A stretch of 64,000 bases of DNA. It comes from Diaporthe sp. PMI_573. Lineage: Eukaryota > Ascomycota > Sordariomycetes > Diaporthales > Diaporthaceae. The notes beneath the pieces were generated by a model. That model did not search any database. It was given only the letters and a program-made list of their open reading frames with translations, and had not been told where the DNA came from. The position numbers were made by a program, and so were the translations under genes. Numbering within the stretch: position 1 is the first letter of the stretch; each line of letters starts with the position of its first letter. The stretch spans positions 682,001 to 746,000 of the forward strand of contig JAJTUP010000032.1 in the NCBI GenBank assembly GCA_021399435.1, given 5' to 3'. Of this stretch, positions 44,860-53,052 are shown piece by piece.

Positions 44860-46542
44860 TTAAGAATGTACTATTATACACTCTGAATCTGACTGACTAG
44901 ACTCTTCTGCATCTTTCTCACAAGTTCTTGCGTTATGCCCAGTCTCGCCGCAGTTGCCACATCGTCGTTTGCTCGGTCCGCCGCGGTCCGCCTCCTCAGC
45001 ACCACCAGCCATTTCACCAGCCGGCCGCTTCCCCTTTTGTTTTTCTTCAATTATCACCTGAGGTTCCTCAATACTAAGTGCCCCTCCAAGCTGGACCCGA
45101 CTTCTTTTGGCCCTCCGGCGCTTGGCGAGCCCAATATTAGCCTTCTCAAGGGTACGGACCCGATCATTCAAAAGAGTAATCTGATGCGCCATTGCTTGTG
45201 CACCCTTTGTAAACTTCTCAATTGCCTGGATAATTGGTGTAGGGGAGCTGCCCTGATGGGCTGAGATCTTGCCCTTGATAAAACTTGATTGCTGGACAGT
45301 CTGGTGGGCATTGGAGGGTGTTTGTGATTCCCATTTCGATGGTGACACAGGGAGGGATTGTACTGGAGTTTGTAGGCGGACATCCAGCTTGGAAATGACA
45401 GAATCTGGGTTCCATGGAGAAATACCAGCCCCTCTGAACCCAGCTTTCATGTTTTCTTCCGTAAAGACCTTGTCGTGGGCTGCCTTAAACGCAATGAAGA
45501 ACTCGGACTTGGTGATGTGGTTGATCGAGCCCCGGATGAAGAGGTTGATCTCATCGCCGTATGCACGCTTCAATAGCGAAAATAATGCAACGTCCAATGG
45601 CTGGAGTAGATGAGATGAATGTGGTGGCATGCTAATAGGGATAATGTTGTTTTCCTTGCAGTACTGTTCGAACTCTGCTGATACATGGCTCTCGTGTCCA
45701 TCCAGGATGAGCATCCGGTATTTGCCCATTGTTCGCTTAATTGTATGCTTATTAAAGTGCTGAATCCATTCTAGACCAGTCTTGTTATCCGTCCATCCAT
45801 TTGGAGTAGGCTTGATTACCCAATCGGCAGGAAAACCCGACTCTGTGGTCCAGTTTGCAAGGTGGTAGGCGCCTTGGACAATGACGAATGGCGGGATACA
45901 CCAGCCCTTTGCATTGATGCATTCAATAGCTGTTGCCCATTCACGGTTTCCAGGCTGTATAGATTTAGCCTTTCCATGCCGATCAGAGCGTGTAACAACC
46001 AGGGTTGAGGTTATCTGGCCCATCATGAAGCCAGTTTCGTCGAAGTTGTAGAGATCGTCATCTGTGATCCCATACTTGGCCATCATGTTGCGGAGTAGCC
46101 GGAACCAGTTCCCAATGGCCTCTGGATCTTCGCAGAGGGCCCTCTGGTAGTCATAAGGCCGATTAAACCTAGTCTTCAAGGTAGGTTGTGTATCCACAAA
46201 GCGTCGAGCCCAGTGCTTGCCCACAGGCTTGCCATCACGCGATGCTAGTAAGAGGTTGGCCATATCTTCCACACCAGAAAGTCGTAGTGGGAATCCGCGG
46301 ACATCTTGATCAATGATATATCGAATAAGCGTTTGCTCTTCGATTGGGTCAAGTTTATGGTCGTTGACGCGTAATTCTTCGCGACGTGGTCGGTTATTCA
46401 TCCTGTCTAACAATGTACTGCGGGGGATGTTGAAGATCTGTGCAGCTTGACGTGCGCTTAAGGGTTTTTTTTTGTTTTTTTTAGAGTTCTCGATTGCCTG
46501 AACTGCTAGTTGGACTTTCTCTTCTTTAGAGTAGATTGGCAT
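44860..46542 (-). CDS. Fot/pogo-type transposase, 560 aa, left copy
   Basis: ATG at 46542 (MPIYSKEEKVQLAVQ). N-terminal psq-like helix-turn-helix (LSARQAAQIFNIPRSTLLDR, residues 28-47). CENP-B/Tc5-type HTH (about 65-125, KPVGKHWARRF). DDE_1 catalytic core with Asp168 (NFDETGF), Asp281 (LILDGHESH) and Asp317 (LLQPLDVALF); 35 residues lie between the last two, i.e. DD35D as in pogo/Fot. C-terminal CCHC zinc knuckle (Cys528, Cys531, His536, Cys541; CGNCGETGHNARTC). Length and motifs are complete with no intron or stop, so it could be active. Its protein is identical to the right copy. Confidence 0.95.
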   Translation of the reverse strand: MPIYSKEEKVQLAVQAIENSKKNKKKPLSARQAAQIFNIPRSTLLDRMNNRPRREELRVNDHKLDPIEEQTLIRYIIDQDVRGFPLRLSGVEDMANLLLASRDGKPVGKHWARRFVDTQPTLKTRFNRPYDYQRALCEDPEAIGNWFRLLRNMMAKYGITDDDLYNFDETGFMMGQITSTLVVTRSDRHGKAKSIQPGNREWATAIECINAKGWCIPPFVIVQGAYHLANWTTESGFPADWVIKPTPNGWTDNKTGLEWIQHFNKHTIKRTMGKYRMLILDGHESHVSAEFEQYCKENNIIPISMPPHSSHLLQPLDVALFSLLKRAYGDEINLFIRGSINHITKSEFFIAFKAAHDKVFTEENMKAGFRGAGISPWNPDSVISKLDVRLQTPVQSLPVSPSKWESQTPSNAHQTVQQSSFIKGKISAHQGSSPTPIIQAIEKFTKGAQAMAHQITLLNDRVRTLEKANIGLAKRRRAKRSRVQLGGALSIEEPQVIIEEKQKGKRPAGEMAGGAEEADRGGPSKRRCGNCGETGHNARTCEKDAEESSQSDSECIIVHS

Positions 46543-46790
46543 TGTGGTTGTTGATTTCTAGCGTGTTGAATATTTAAGTAGGTAGAGTGATGCGAGATTG
46601 ACGCGAAAAATGGGGACGCGATCCGCACCAAAAACAAACCTGCCCACCAAAACTTTAAGTTTTCAGACTGGCACTGCAACCCCACCACAACTCTAAATTG
46701 ACTAACTTCATACAAAATAAGGAATTTGAAGCAGTTGGCACCAATTGGTGCTAACTTTTATTGATTCCTTTGCCCTAGGTGGGTGCTAGG

Positions 46791-46994
46791 TGTCACGGCC
46801 AGCGTTGCAGAGGGCGTGAACACCTTGAATTGGCACTATGGACGAAGATTCTACTCTAGGGAAGCAAGAGAAAGAAAAGGCCGCAGCCTTTACCGCGGGC
46901 GCGACGAGAAGTCAAGCGCGTTGGCCTGCACGCTAGATCGCGTGCTTGCATGCCCCACCTGGCCATCCAGGGTTAGGGTTCCGTCGTCGTCACA
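46791..46994 (-). repeat. Gypsy 3' LTR
   Basis: 204 bp, tgtcacggccagc to gtcgtcgtcaca on the plus strand; identical to the 5' LTR as far as I can read. Confidence 0.95.
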
Positions 46995-47046
46995 CTACCC
47001 CCCGCCAAACCTCGTATATCGACGCAGTAGACTATACGGGGTTTGA

Positions 47047-50000
47047 TCATATGTGTCGTCGTTGCTTACGTCGGGGGTTCTTCTCTCCGTGGTCAGCTAT
47101 GTTATCATCGTTGTGCGGTTGGTCGTCACGGTCTTCAGCGGCGGCGCGTATCCATTCCTGTAGCTTGATTGGTGGTCCAGCTGCGTCAGGATATTCTTGG
47201 TGGAACTTTTCCAGTGTCACTGCAGCGTTCTTGAAGTTCCCAGCTGGGTACCACGTGTCGTCAGGGTCACAGCCTTGCCACTCGACTTGGTACTCCAGTA
47301 CCTTGTTGCGGCCTGTCAGTCTGGACGCGAGGATCTTAGTGACTGCCCACTCGGCTTCGCCGTTGATCTCCTCGGGCGGCGGCGGTTCTCGTCGTTGCTG
47401 CGGTAAGGGGTCCATTGCCGCTTTCCGTAGGCGGTCAGCGTGGAAGAGGTTCCTACCACGGAAGGATGCAGGAAGGTCCAGGGCGTAACTGTGGCCGCGT
47501 TCTTCCAGTACTTGCCACGGCCCTGTCCATTGTGACTCCAGTCTCGTTGTAGGAGCTGTAGTTGTAAAGCCCTTCTTCTTGAGGAATACATAGTCGTTGA
47601 TCTTAAAGTCGACCATCCGTCGTTTCTTATTCGCTTGCCTGGCCTGCTTTTCCTGGGACGCTTCTGCGTTCTTGCGTGCTAGGTCTTGTACTTCCTTTGT
47701 TTGTTGTATGATCTCCAAGGCTTTCTTCTTTTGATGCGAGTCGATATCAATCGTAGGCAGGTCGGTTGAGAGGGGATTGCGCGGGTCAGCGCCTAGGGCA
47801 ACTTTGAGCGGGGCCATGTCGATGCTAGAGTGCCACGAGGCATTATGGCCGAAGTCGAAGGCCGGGAGGTGGACACTCCAGTCGGTCTGGTATTTGTCAA
47901 TATAGAAGCGCAACTTCTGGTCAAGTTCCTGGTTGGTAATCTCAATCGCGCCTTGGGTCTGCGGATGGAGAGGACTACCGTGACGGTGCTTCGTGCCTGT
48001 GAGTTTGTTGATCGTTGCCATAAACTCAGAGATGAACGGGCCTGCGTTATCAGAGATCCAGATCCAAGGAACACCAAGGAAACGATATAGGTGGCGGTAG
48101 TACCGCTTTGCCAGGTCTTCCGCCGTATCAGTCTTTCGTCCCGGTAGCGTAGCTAAGATCCTGCTAAATTTGCAAATAAAAACCCATACGTAATTGTAGC
48201 TATAGCGGTCAGGCGGCATATCTTTGCCATCGACGGCCACGTGCTCCCACACGTGGTTCGGAATAGGTAATGGGCGTAGGAGTCCTGGGCTACGGTCATG
48301 CCGCCCCTTGTTGCGGCCGCACTTGTGGCAATTCTTCACGTAGCGTCGGACATCCTTGTTCAATCCCTCCCAGTGGTATTGGCGGCGGATTGCCTCGATC
48401 GTCTTGTTCTGCCCTGGGTGGGCGAAGATCTTGGGTTCGTGAGCCTCGCGGATCAGAGCGGTACGTAGAAAGAGTTGGCCATTGCTCGTGAGTTCCGGGA
48501 CGATCAATTTGCCTTCATATGAGCCGAGTTCTTGTTTCTCATTCTCGACCTTGATGAGGTCGACGAGGTCGGAACCCTGAACCGTATAGGGTGTCAACGC
48601 AACCTCGGCTGCGTTGATCGCAGGTTTAATCTTCTCGGGCGGGATCAGCGCCATTGTGCGTTCTTCTTGCTCACGGGCTTTGACAGTAGGGAGATCGGCA
48701 GTCTTTCGTGAGAGGGCATCAGCAGCAACGTTATCCTTGCCCGGTCGGTACTGGAATGTGATGTCGAAGTTCGAGAGGAAGTCTGCCCAGCGGACTTGCC
48801 GGGTAGAGAGGACTCGTTTTGTCGAGTAATACACGAGCGCTTGGTGGTCAGTCAGGACGAAGAACTTCATTCCGAGTAGTTCAGGCTGGTATTGCTCAAG
48901 GGTTTGTACCACAGCGAGTAATTCGCGGTCCTGGATCGGGTAGGCTCTCTCGGCCGGGGTCATTGTCTTGGAGAAGTAACCCACCGGCTTCCACTCGCCG
49001 TCAGGTTGCTTCTGCCAGATAACTCCTCCAGTGGCGTTACGTGAGGCGTCAGTCTCGACTTTCGTTTCTCGACCCGGTACGAAGAAGGCCATCACAGGCG
49101 CTTCGCACGCGAGTCGTTTGAGTTCTTCAAAGGCAGCTTGTTGCTCGGGGCCGCAGCTAAAGGGCACATCCTTCTTGAGTAAACGGTTAAGAGGCTCTGC
49201 GGTGCCGCTCGCGTGATGGCAGAATACGCGAATATAGTTGCAGAGGCCTAGGAATGAGCGGATCGCGGTCTTCGACTTGAGGTCTTCGAATTTCCAGTTG
49301 TGAATAGCCTTCACTTTCTCAGGGTCGATGCGAACACCTACCCCGGCTTCCATCACAATGCCGAGGTAGTCTATCGTCGTGACGTTAAATCGGGACTTCT
49401 TGATGTCCCCTTGAAGATCGGCTTGGCTCAGTCGGTGTATCACTTCCTCCACCTGTACCCAGTGGACTTCTTCGTCTTCCTCATCTGAATAGATCAGAAC
49501 GTCGTCGGCGTAGGCGCTCGCAAATAGGTCTAGGAGTTCGTTCAATTGGGCATTAATGAAATCCTGCCACCAAGCCGGCCCAACCTTAAGGCCGAAAGGC
49601 AGAACCTTCCACTGGAATGTACCCTGGCGTGTACGAAACGCTGTCAAGTGTTCAGAGTTCACGGCCATACGGAGTCGGTTGAAGGCCCTGATGATATCAA
49701 TCTTAGAGAATCTCTTAGCGTTGCGGCACCCAGCCACTGTCCCGTTGACATCAGGTGCGGGGACCAAACGGTCCTTCAAGAATTGGTTGATCCAGCGGTA
49801 ATCAATACAAAAGCGCTTGTCCGTAGAGTGTGGCTTTGGTACGAAGAGGACTGACGCTGCCTTGGGCTCCATACATCGCTCGATAAACCCAATCTTCAAG
49901 AGTTCGTCTGTTGTTTCCTTCTCCAGTGGAATCAATCCGATCGGTGTGCGGAAGGTCGGAGGTGAGCCGGTCAACGGATTCTTCAGTTCGAGCGTCACAT

Positions 50001-50772
50001 CGTACCCGGGTCGCCGGGGCGGGAGTTTGGTAGAGGCCTTCTTCGAAAAGAAACCCTCGAGGTGGCGTAACCGTAGTGGTAACCGTTCGCGGACCAATTG
50101 AACGTGTCCTGGGTCCTCGTCTAGGGGAAAAGGTATCTTCTCGCCTCTATTGGTCCTCCACGATGGGTTGATTCCAGCGATTCCCGTAATCTGTTGTGGC
50201 TTAGATAGCTCGAGGGGTATAGGCTCGCCAGGTAGCGGCTTATCCCTCCACCGCGCTTGTCGCGGGTCGTCATTGATCTGGGCTTGAAGGGCTGCTACGT
50301 TGACGACTGGGTCGATAGATATCGGTTGGTCGCACTTTTCGTGGGCGAGGCTCTTTTTGTCTTCTGGCCATTCCAATGTCCTTGTCCGGGGGTGTAGCCA
50401 GACATCTTTTTCTACAAACCAGTCTAGACCAATGAATACGTCATAGCCTGTTTCGGTGACCCAGAACGATTCGTCAGGGAACGTTCGACCGTCTACACAC
50501 AGTGATGTTTTGAGGATGTAGGTGATGCGGCCGGCTTCTTGTTGGCGGTAGTCGGTCAAGGTGATAGGTCGTTTGAGCTTCTTAAGACGGGCGCCCAGCT
50601 GCTCCACCGCACGCTGAGCTACTGAGGGACTGACTAGCAGTCGGGCTTCTGCTCCAGTATCACAAAGGGCTTTGATCGGCACTTCTTCACTATGCTTCTT
50701 AAGTTGAGCATTAATGAGGAAGGAGGTGGGATTCTCTCTCCCGATCTGGACTGTTGTGTACATAGGGACCAC
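47047..50772 (-). CDS. Gypsy Pol polyprotein (protease, RT, RNase H, integrase, chromodomain)
   Basis: The open frame has its first ATG at 50763 (MYTTVQIGREN). Domains in order: aspartic protease ALCDTGAEARLLV near residue 37; reverse transcriptase with YADDVLIYSD near 420; RNase H with VETDASRNATGGVIW near 575; integrase with an HHCC finger (AHPGQNKT ... CHKCGRNKGRH) and DD35E catalytic residues (VDGKD near 846, ISDNAGPF near 907, GAIEITNQ near 942); C-terminal chromodomain (EYQVEWQGCDPDDTWYP, about 1137-1185), which in chromoviruses targets integration to marked heterochromatin. All motifs look intact. The frame is -1 relative to gag and opens before gag stops, so Pol is probably made by -1 frameshifting rather than from its own ATG. 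Confidence 0.95.
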   Translation of the reverse strand: MVPMYTTVQIGRENPTSFLINAQLKKHSEEVPIKALCDTGAEARLLVSPSVAQRAVEQLGARLKKLKRPITLTDYRQQEAGRITYILKTSLCVDGRTFPDESFWVTETGYDVFIGLDWFVEKDVWLHPRTRTLEWPEDKKSLAHEKCDQPISIDPVVNVAALQAQINDDPRQARWRDKPLPGEPIPLELSKPQQITGIAGINPSWRTNRGEKIPFPLDEDPGHVQLVRERLPLRLRHLEGFFSKKASTKLPPRRPGYDVTLELKNPLTGSPPTFRTPIGLIPLEKETTDELLKIGFIERCMEPKAASVLFVPKPHSTDKRFCIDYRWINQFLKDRLVPAPDVNGTVAGCRNAKRFSKIDIIRAFNRLRMAVNSEHLTAFRTRQGTFQWKVLPFGLKVGPAWWQDFINAQLNELLDLFASAYADDVLIYSDEEDEEVHWVQVEEVIHRLSQADLQGDIKKSRFNVTTIDYLGIVMEAGVGVRIDPEKVKAIHNWKFEDLKSKTAIRSFLGLCNYIRVFCHHASGTAEPLNRLLKKDVPFSCGPEQQAAFEELKRLACEAPVMAFFVPGRETKVETDASRNATGGVIWQKQPDGEWKPVGYFSKTMTPAERAYPIQDRELLAVVQTLEQYQPELLGMKFFVLTDHQALVYYSTKRVLSTRQVRWADFLSNFDITFQYRPGKDNVAADALSRKTADLPTVKAREQEERTMALIPPEKIKPAINAAEVALTPYTVQGSDLVDLIKVENEKQELGSYEGKLIVPELTSNGQLFLRTALIREAHEPKIFAHPGQNKTIEAIRRQYHWEGLNKDVRRYVKNCHKCGRNKGRHDRSPGLLRPLPIPNHVWEHVAVDGKDMPPDRYSYNYVWVFICKFSRILATLPGRKTDTAEDLAKRYYRHLYRFLGVPWIWISDNAGPFISEFMATINKLTGTKHRHGSPLHPQTQGAIEITNQELDQKLRFYIDKYQTDWSVHLPAFDFGHNASWHSSIDMAPLKVALGADPRNPLSTDLPTIDIDSHQKKKALEIIQQTKEVQDLARKNAEASQEKQARQANKKRRMVDFKINDYVFLKKKGFTTTAPTTRLESQWTGPWQVLEERGHSYALDLPASFRGRNLFHADRLRKAAMDPLPQQRREPPPPEEINGEAEWAVTKILASRLTGRNKVLEYQVEWQGCDPDDTWYPAGNFKNAAVTLEKFHQEYPDAAGPPIKLQEWIRAAAEDRDDQPHNDDNIADHGEKNPRRKQRRHI

Positions 50773-50792
50773 CGTAGAGACTTCCGGTGGTC

Positions 50793-52226
50793 CTACTCGT
50801 TTTCCGACTCATCGCTCGAGCTCGTTTCCTCTACCTTAGCATCCTTCTCCTTAGCCTTGATAGACTTGACTGTCGGGAGCTTCTCGCGGTCCGGGCAAGC
50901 AGCGCCTTTGTGGCCAACCTTGCCGCAAATGAAGCAGGAGTTAGCATCCCAGTGGACGCGCTTTTCATCCTCCGTGAGGGCGCGGTGAGCGGTTAGGACG
51001 GTAACAGGTTTGCCGTTAGAAGCCTTTGGGTTGGAATCGGGTTTAGGTCGGTGGTTGTTACGAGACTTAGGCAAATGAGAAGATGATTTACGGTCGTTGG
51101 GGTCGTTGGTATTAGAGCTATCCTTCTTACGGCGACGCTCCTGGTTCAGTTCGTAATGGCGTTGTTGGCTGTGGGCGGCGTCGGCGACGTTACGGGTGAA
51201 GCGTTCGTAGGAAATGTCGGGGTCTTTGCTGTCACTAAGCAGACGGTTGTCAAGACCAGGTGGGATGTGTTCCCATAGGGTGGCTTTACGTTCAGCGTCG
51301 GCGATGCCAGCTTCGTCGGCTAGGGCGTTGATGTCCGAAATAAACTGGAAGATATCGGTTTTGCTTCCCGGCTCATACATCATCTTAGCCAGAGCCTTAC
51401 GAGCGTCGGAAGCTTGGTTCGAGTTGTGGTACACCGTTGCTAGTACCTGGATCATTTCGGCCACGCCCGAATAAGGGTTAGTCTCAGATAGGTATCGAGT
51501 CTTGATCATCTTATTGGCACGATCGGTCGTCAGGCTATGGACGAGAGCCATCCGGGCATATTCGTTCTTGAATGTGTCATTATCGATCTTAAACTTGTCA
51601 GCCAATCGGGCAACCCAACTGTCAAACTCGTTCTTGTCACCCCCAAACCTGCCAGGGTCGGTGGCCGTAGGTTTAGCCTTTCGGTCGTAGTCGGGGTTAA
51701 CAGCGTCTTGGTCCTTGCCATAGGGTTTGAAGGCAGCCCGCGCGGCTATACCAATCGGGGTGAAGGTCTTGCCACCAAACGCACTCACGTCGGGGGTAGC
51801 CTCACGTGGTCGGGCATTGTTGCGACCATTGCCGTTGTCATTACCGTTGCTGTCGATTGCAGCCTTGAGCTGCACGTTCTCGGCGCGTAGGCGTGTGAGC
51901 TCAGCTTGGATCTGCGCGAGCTGAGCTTGGACTTCGTCGTCGGCCATCTCAGGTGCAGTGTCGTGTTCACTTGGGGTCGGTATCGGTGTGGTGGTCCCGC
52001 TAGTCCTTGCTGAATCGGACTCGTCGTTCGAGTCGTCAGGAATGACTTCAATGCTGGGGAGCACCAGACTTGCGTCGTTGGCTGAGTCTTCTTGCTCAAT
52101 GGTCGAGTCGGTATCAGGGGCCGTCCCTCCTACACTTTCTAAGCCGTTGATCGCTCCTCCAGCAGACTCGCGGTTCAGTCGGACGGATCGTCGGCTTGCG
52201 AGCGGATAGGTCTTCCTCGGCGGCAT
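50793..52226 (-). CDS. Gypsy Gag, 477 aa, with CCHC knuckle
   Basis: ATG at 52226 (MPPRKTYPLASRRSVRL). A leucine/charged helical segment (QIQAELTRLRAENVQLKAAI) precedes the capsid-like retrotransposon gag domain (DPGRFGGDKNEFDSWVARLA ... ATVYHNSNQASDARKALAKM). A single zinc knuckle CFICGKVGHKGAAC lies near residues 427-440. Ends SSSDESENE at 50793. Packages the element RNA. The stop codon overlaps the -1 pol frame by about 18 nt (sequence gga-aaa-cga in the pol frame). Confidence 0.93.
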   Translation of the reverse strand: MPPRKTYPLASRRSVRLNRESAGGAINGLESVGGTAPDTDSTIEQEDSANDASLVLPSIEVIPDDSNDESDSARTSGTTTPIPTPSEHDTAPEMADDEVQAQLAQIQAELTRLRAENVQLKAAIDSNGNDNGNGRNNARPREATPDVSAFGGKTFTPIGIAARAAFKPYGKDQDAVNPDYDRKAKPTATDPGRFGGDKNEFDSWVARLADKFKIDNDTFKNEYARMALVHSLTTDRANKMIKTRYLSETNPYSGVAEMIQVLATVYHNSNQASDARKALAKMMYEPGSKTDIFQFISDINALADEAGIADAERKATLWEHIPPGLDNRLLSDSKDPDISYERFTRNVADAAHSQQRHYELNQERRRKKDSSNTNDPNDRKSSSHLPKSRNNHRPKPDSNPKASNGKPVTVLTAHRALTEDEKRVHWDANSCFICGKVGHKGAACPDREKLPTVKSIKAKEKDAKVEETSSSDESENE

Positions 52227-52474
52227 CTAGGTCGGCCGGGTCGTTGATCGGTGTCAGTTAGTCGACTAGCCAATCATTAGTCGTTGGTCGTTGGTCGTTG
52301 GTCGTTGGTCGTTGGTCGTTGGTCGTTGGTCGTTGGTCGTTGGTCGTTGGTCGTTCGGTCGGATGCGTATGAACGACGTGAAATAGGGCAGCTTATTTAT
52401 TGATCGCTAAGCCAGCGAAAAGGGTACCTTATTTATTGATCGCTAGGTCAGCGAGTAAAGAGAGAGTAGAATAG
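52227..52474 (-). repeat. Gypsy 5' leader with ggtcgtt minisatellite and a 40-bp duplication
   Basis: About 11 tandem copies of the 7-mer ggtcgtt fill 52280-52355. Next to them a segment starting cttatttattgatcgctaag occurs twice (near 52391 and 52429). Both lie in the untranslated leader between the 5' LTR and gag, where length variation would be tolerated. Confidence 0.9.
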
Positions 52475-52678
52475 TGTCACGGCCAGCGTTGCAGAGGGCG
52501 TGAACACCTTGAATTGGCACTATGGACGAAGATTCTACTCTAGGGAAGCAAGAGAAAGAAAAGGCCGCAGCCTTTACCGCGGGCGCGACGAGAAGTCAAG
52601 CGCGTTGGCCTGCACGCTAGATCGCGTGCTTGCATGCCCCACCTGGCCATCCAGGGTTAGGGTTCCGTCGTCGTCACA
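52475..52678 (-). repeat. Gypsy 5' LTR
   Basis: 204 bp; see the element entry. Followed by the target duplication ctagg at 52679. Confidence 0.95.
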
Positions 52679-53052
52679 CTAGGGTCGACGAAAGTTGGTG
52701 GAGTTTGTCAGATTATCACCCTTTTAGGTATAACGTGGTTGGACACCCAGCCGCGCAGGACACCTACCCGCGCACTTTTGCTAACTCTACCAACTTTAGC
52801 CAACCCCAGCACCCACCCAGGGCAAAAGGGTCAATTGAATTTGGTACCAATTGGTGCCATCTGCTCTTAATTCCTTATTTTCAACTGATTTGGTCAATTT
52901 AGAGTTGTGGTGTGGCTGCAGTGCCAGTCTAAAGATTTAAAGTTTTGGTGGGCGGGTTTGTTTTTGGTGCGGATCGCGTCCCCATTTTTCGCGTCAGTCT
53001 CGCATCACTCTACCTACTTAAATATTTAACACGCTAGAAATCAATATCCACA

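Larger units (their letters stand above)
38960..46790. repeat. Large inverted repeat, left arm
   Basis: Position x here corresponds to 99595-x on the other strand. The match begins at 38960 (partner 60635). Single differences occur at 38976, 39038, 39053 and 39076. After that I see none in the translated genes through 46,542. From about 46,545 inward the arms are still alignable but clearly diverged (roughly 15-20% by eye). The gypsy element at 46,791 then interrupts the arm; a remnant of about 25 bp of the same Fot end resumes at 52,684. Confidence 0.95.
44538..46790 (-). mobile_element. Fot/pogo transposon, left copy, split by gypsy insertion
   Basis: The outer terminus at 44538 begins acgtaggtggacagtcagcc, next to a TA (44536-44537), and is imperfectly inverted relative to acgtggttggacacccagcc at 52733 in the right copy. 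The inner end is interrupted at 46,790 by the gypsy element. After it (52,684-52,706) a short stretch gaaagttggtggagttt continues the Fot terminus, but the last 50 bp or so are missing. The transposase frame is intact, yet lacking one terminus this copy should be immobile unless rescued. Confidence 0.88.
46791..52678 (-). mobile_element. Complete Ty3/gypsy chromovirus (5,888 bp)
   Basis: Two 204-bp LTRs, identical by eye, with TG...CA ends (46791-46994 and 52475-52678), flanked by the 5-bp duplication ctagg (46786-46790, 52679-52683). Gag and Pol lie on the minus strand, so the 5' LTR is the right-hand one. A polypurine tract (minus strand cggggggtag, 46995-47004) abuts the 3' LTR. I could not recognise a tRNA primer-binding site after the 5' LTR. 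Uninterrupted gag and pol plus identical LTRs indicate a recent insertion, later than the inverted duplication because only one arm carries it. Confidence 0.96.

Noticed and set aside
52280..52355. CRISPR-like or satellite array (ggtcgtt repeats)
   Set aside because: Contiguous 7-bp units without spacers in the leader of a retrotransposon; a minisatellite.
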